From Methylobacterium currus (GTDB taxonomy: Bacteria; Pseudomonadota; Alphaproteobacteria; Rhizobiales; Beijerinckiaceae): a stretch of 64,000 bases of DNA. Position 1 is the first letter of the stretch. The number at the start of each line of letters is the position of its first letter. The notes below the pieces were generated by a model, which was given only the letters and a program-made list of their open reading frames with translations, made no database searches and was not told where the DNA came from. A program made the position numbers and the translations under genes. Of the stretch, positions 63,668 to 64,000 are shown piece after piece. The stretch lies in assembly GCF_003058325.1 (NCBI RefSeq), contig NZ_CP028843.1:3469501-3533500 (forward strand), in the 5' to 3' direction.

Positions 63668-64000
63668 ATGCGCCTCGCCCTCGCCGCCCTCCTCGTCGCC
63701 ACCGGCCTTAGCTCCGCCCACGCCCAGGGCACCGCCCGCGGGGCTCAGGACGGCGCGGCACGGGGCGAGGTGATCGCCGGGCCGGTGGGTGCGGTGGTGG
63801 GCGGGGCCATCGGGGCTGCCGTCGGCACGGCCAACAGCATCCTGGGCATCGACCGGCGCGAGCGCTTCCGCATCTATGCCGCCGGCGAGCGCCGGCCGTC
63901 CTTCGTCTACGAGGGGCCTTTGCGCGTCGGCACGGTGCTGCCGCCCGAGGGCGTGGTCTATTACGACGTGCCGCCGGAATTCGCCCTCAAGGGCTACAAT
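63668..64000 (+). CDS. DUF1236-type secreted protein (3' end cut by window)
   Basis: Partial gene, 111 codons visible and open to the window end. A signal peptide (MRLALAALLVATGLSSAHAQ) is followed by a Gly/Ala-rich hydrophobic stretch (GPVGAVVGGAIGAAVGTANS) and then RRERFRIYAAGERRPSF and GTVLPPEGVVYYDVPPEF, the pattern of DUF1236 proteins of Rhizobiales. These are envelope proteins of unknown role. The start ATG at 63668 is the only one that gives a clean signal peptide. Confidence 0.8.
   Translation, partial: MRLALAALLVATGLSSAHAQGTARGAQDGAARGEVIAGPVGAVVGGAIGAAVGTANSILGIDRRERFRIYAAGERRPSFVYEGPLRVGTVLPPEGVVYYDVPPEFALKGYN

Noticed and set aside
1..64000. CRISPR array, tRNA, rRNA or complete insertion sequence
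   Set aside because: No regularly spaced repeat-spacer unit, cloverleaf with CCA-adjacent T-arm, rRNA core sequence or transposase motif was recognised by reading; a tRNAscan and IS search would settle this.

Overview
The window reads as a chromosomal segment of a GC-rich alphaproteobacterium of the Rhizobiales type, most likely Methylobacterium or a close relative (inference from gene content, not from a database match). Supporting content is a C4-pathway 5-aminolevulinate synthase, a hisS/hisZ/hisG cluster with the short-form HisG plus HisZ, a Porin_2-type porin, a DUF1236 protein, a tandem glycine riboswitch and abundant intergenic palindromic repeats. murA, hemA and hisS argue against an ordinary plasmid.

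Layout. 1-1807: two polyamine/opine-type ABC permeases (the first cut by the window edge). 1958-3628: porin. 4195-9042: a three-gene exopolysaccharide unit (HlyD-like fusion protein, secreted alpha/alpha-toroid-like protein, BcsA/BgsA-type GT2 synthase) that resembles rhizobial mixed-linkage beta-glucan loci more than classical bcs operons. 9085-16401: single genes (NTF2-like, SDR without its catalytic pair, LysR, MgtC, Nudix, OhrR-like, NlpC/P60, HhH protein). 16462-20498: arsenic resistance, with a divergent DUF6428-like gene, ArsR, an ArsC-ArsN fusion, Acr3 and an MFS carrier. 20586-22095: dadA behind a tandem glycine riboswitch. 22190-28974: CobW GTPase, creatininase-type hydrolase, MarR, hybrid histidine kinase, SDR. 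29212-30979: a TetR repressor divergent from a PspA-like/YiaAB pair, with three near-identical 15-bp operators between them. 31148-39002: MFS-PlsC-AcsA fusion, PAS-HTH regulator, murA, small protein, hemA. 39708-42674: TadE/F/G-type pseudopilin genes. 42842-47456: hisG, hisZ and hisS, split by a decayed RelE/HigB-type toxin-antitoxin pair. 47588-53998: O-antigen ligase-like protein, SBF-family carrier with divergent LysR, mqo, CYTH protein. 54120-61127: histidine utilisation (hutC, hutF, hutI, hutH, hutU) with two HutC-like operators; the second-step hutG is not in the window. 61128-63390: a region that looks like a plasmid-type replication origin (16 GANTC sites in about 500 bp, six iterons at about 22-bp spacing, one inverted iteron, DnaA-box-like site) next to an RPA-family initiator gene. 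63668-end: a truncated DUF1236 gene.

The most interesting points are the iteron/GANTC origin-like locus beside chromosomal genes, a roughly 118-bp three-hairpin repeat present four times whose outer A supplies the last base of a neighbouring stop codon, and the TetR-PspA-YiaAB envelope module. No CRISPR array, tRNA, rRNA or complete insertion sequence was recognised.
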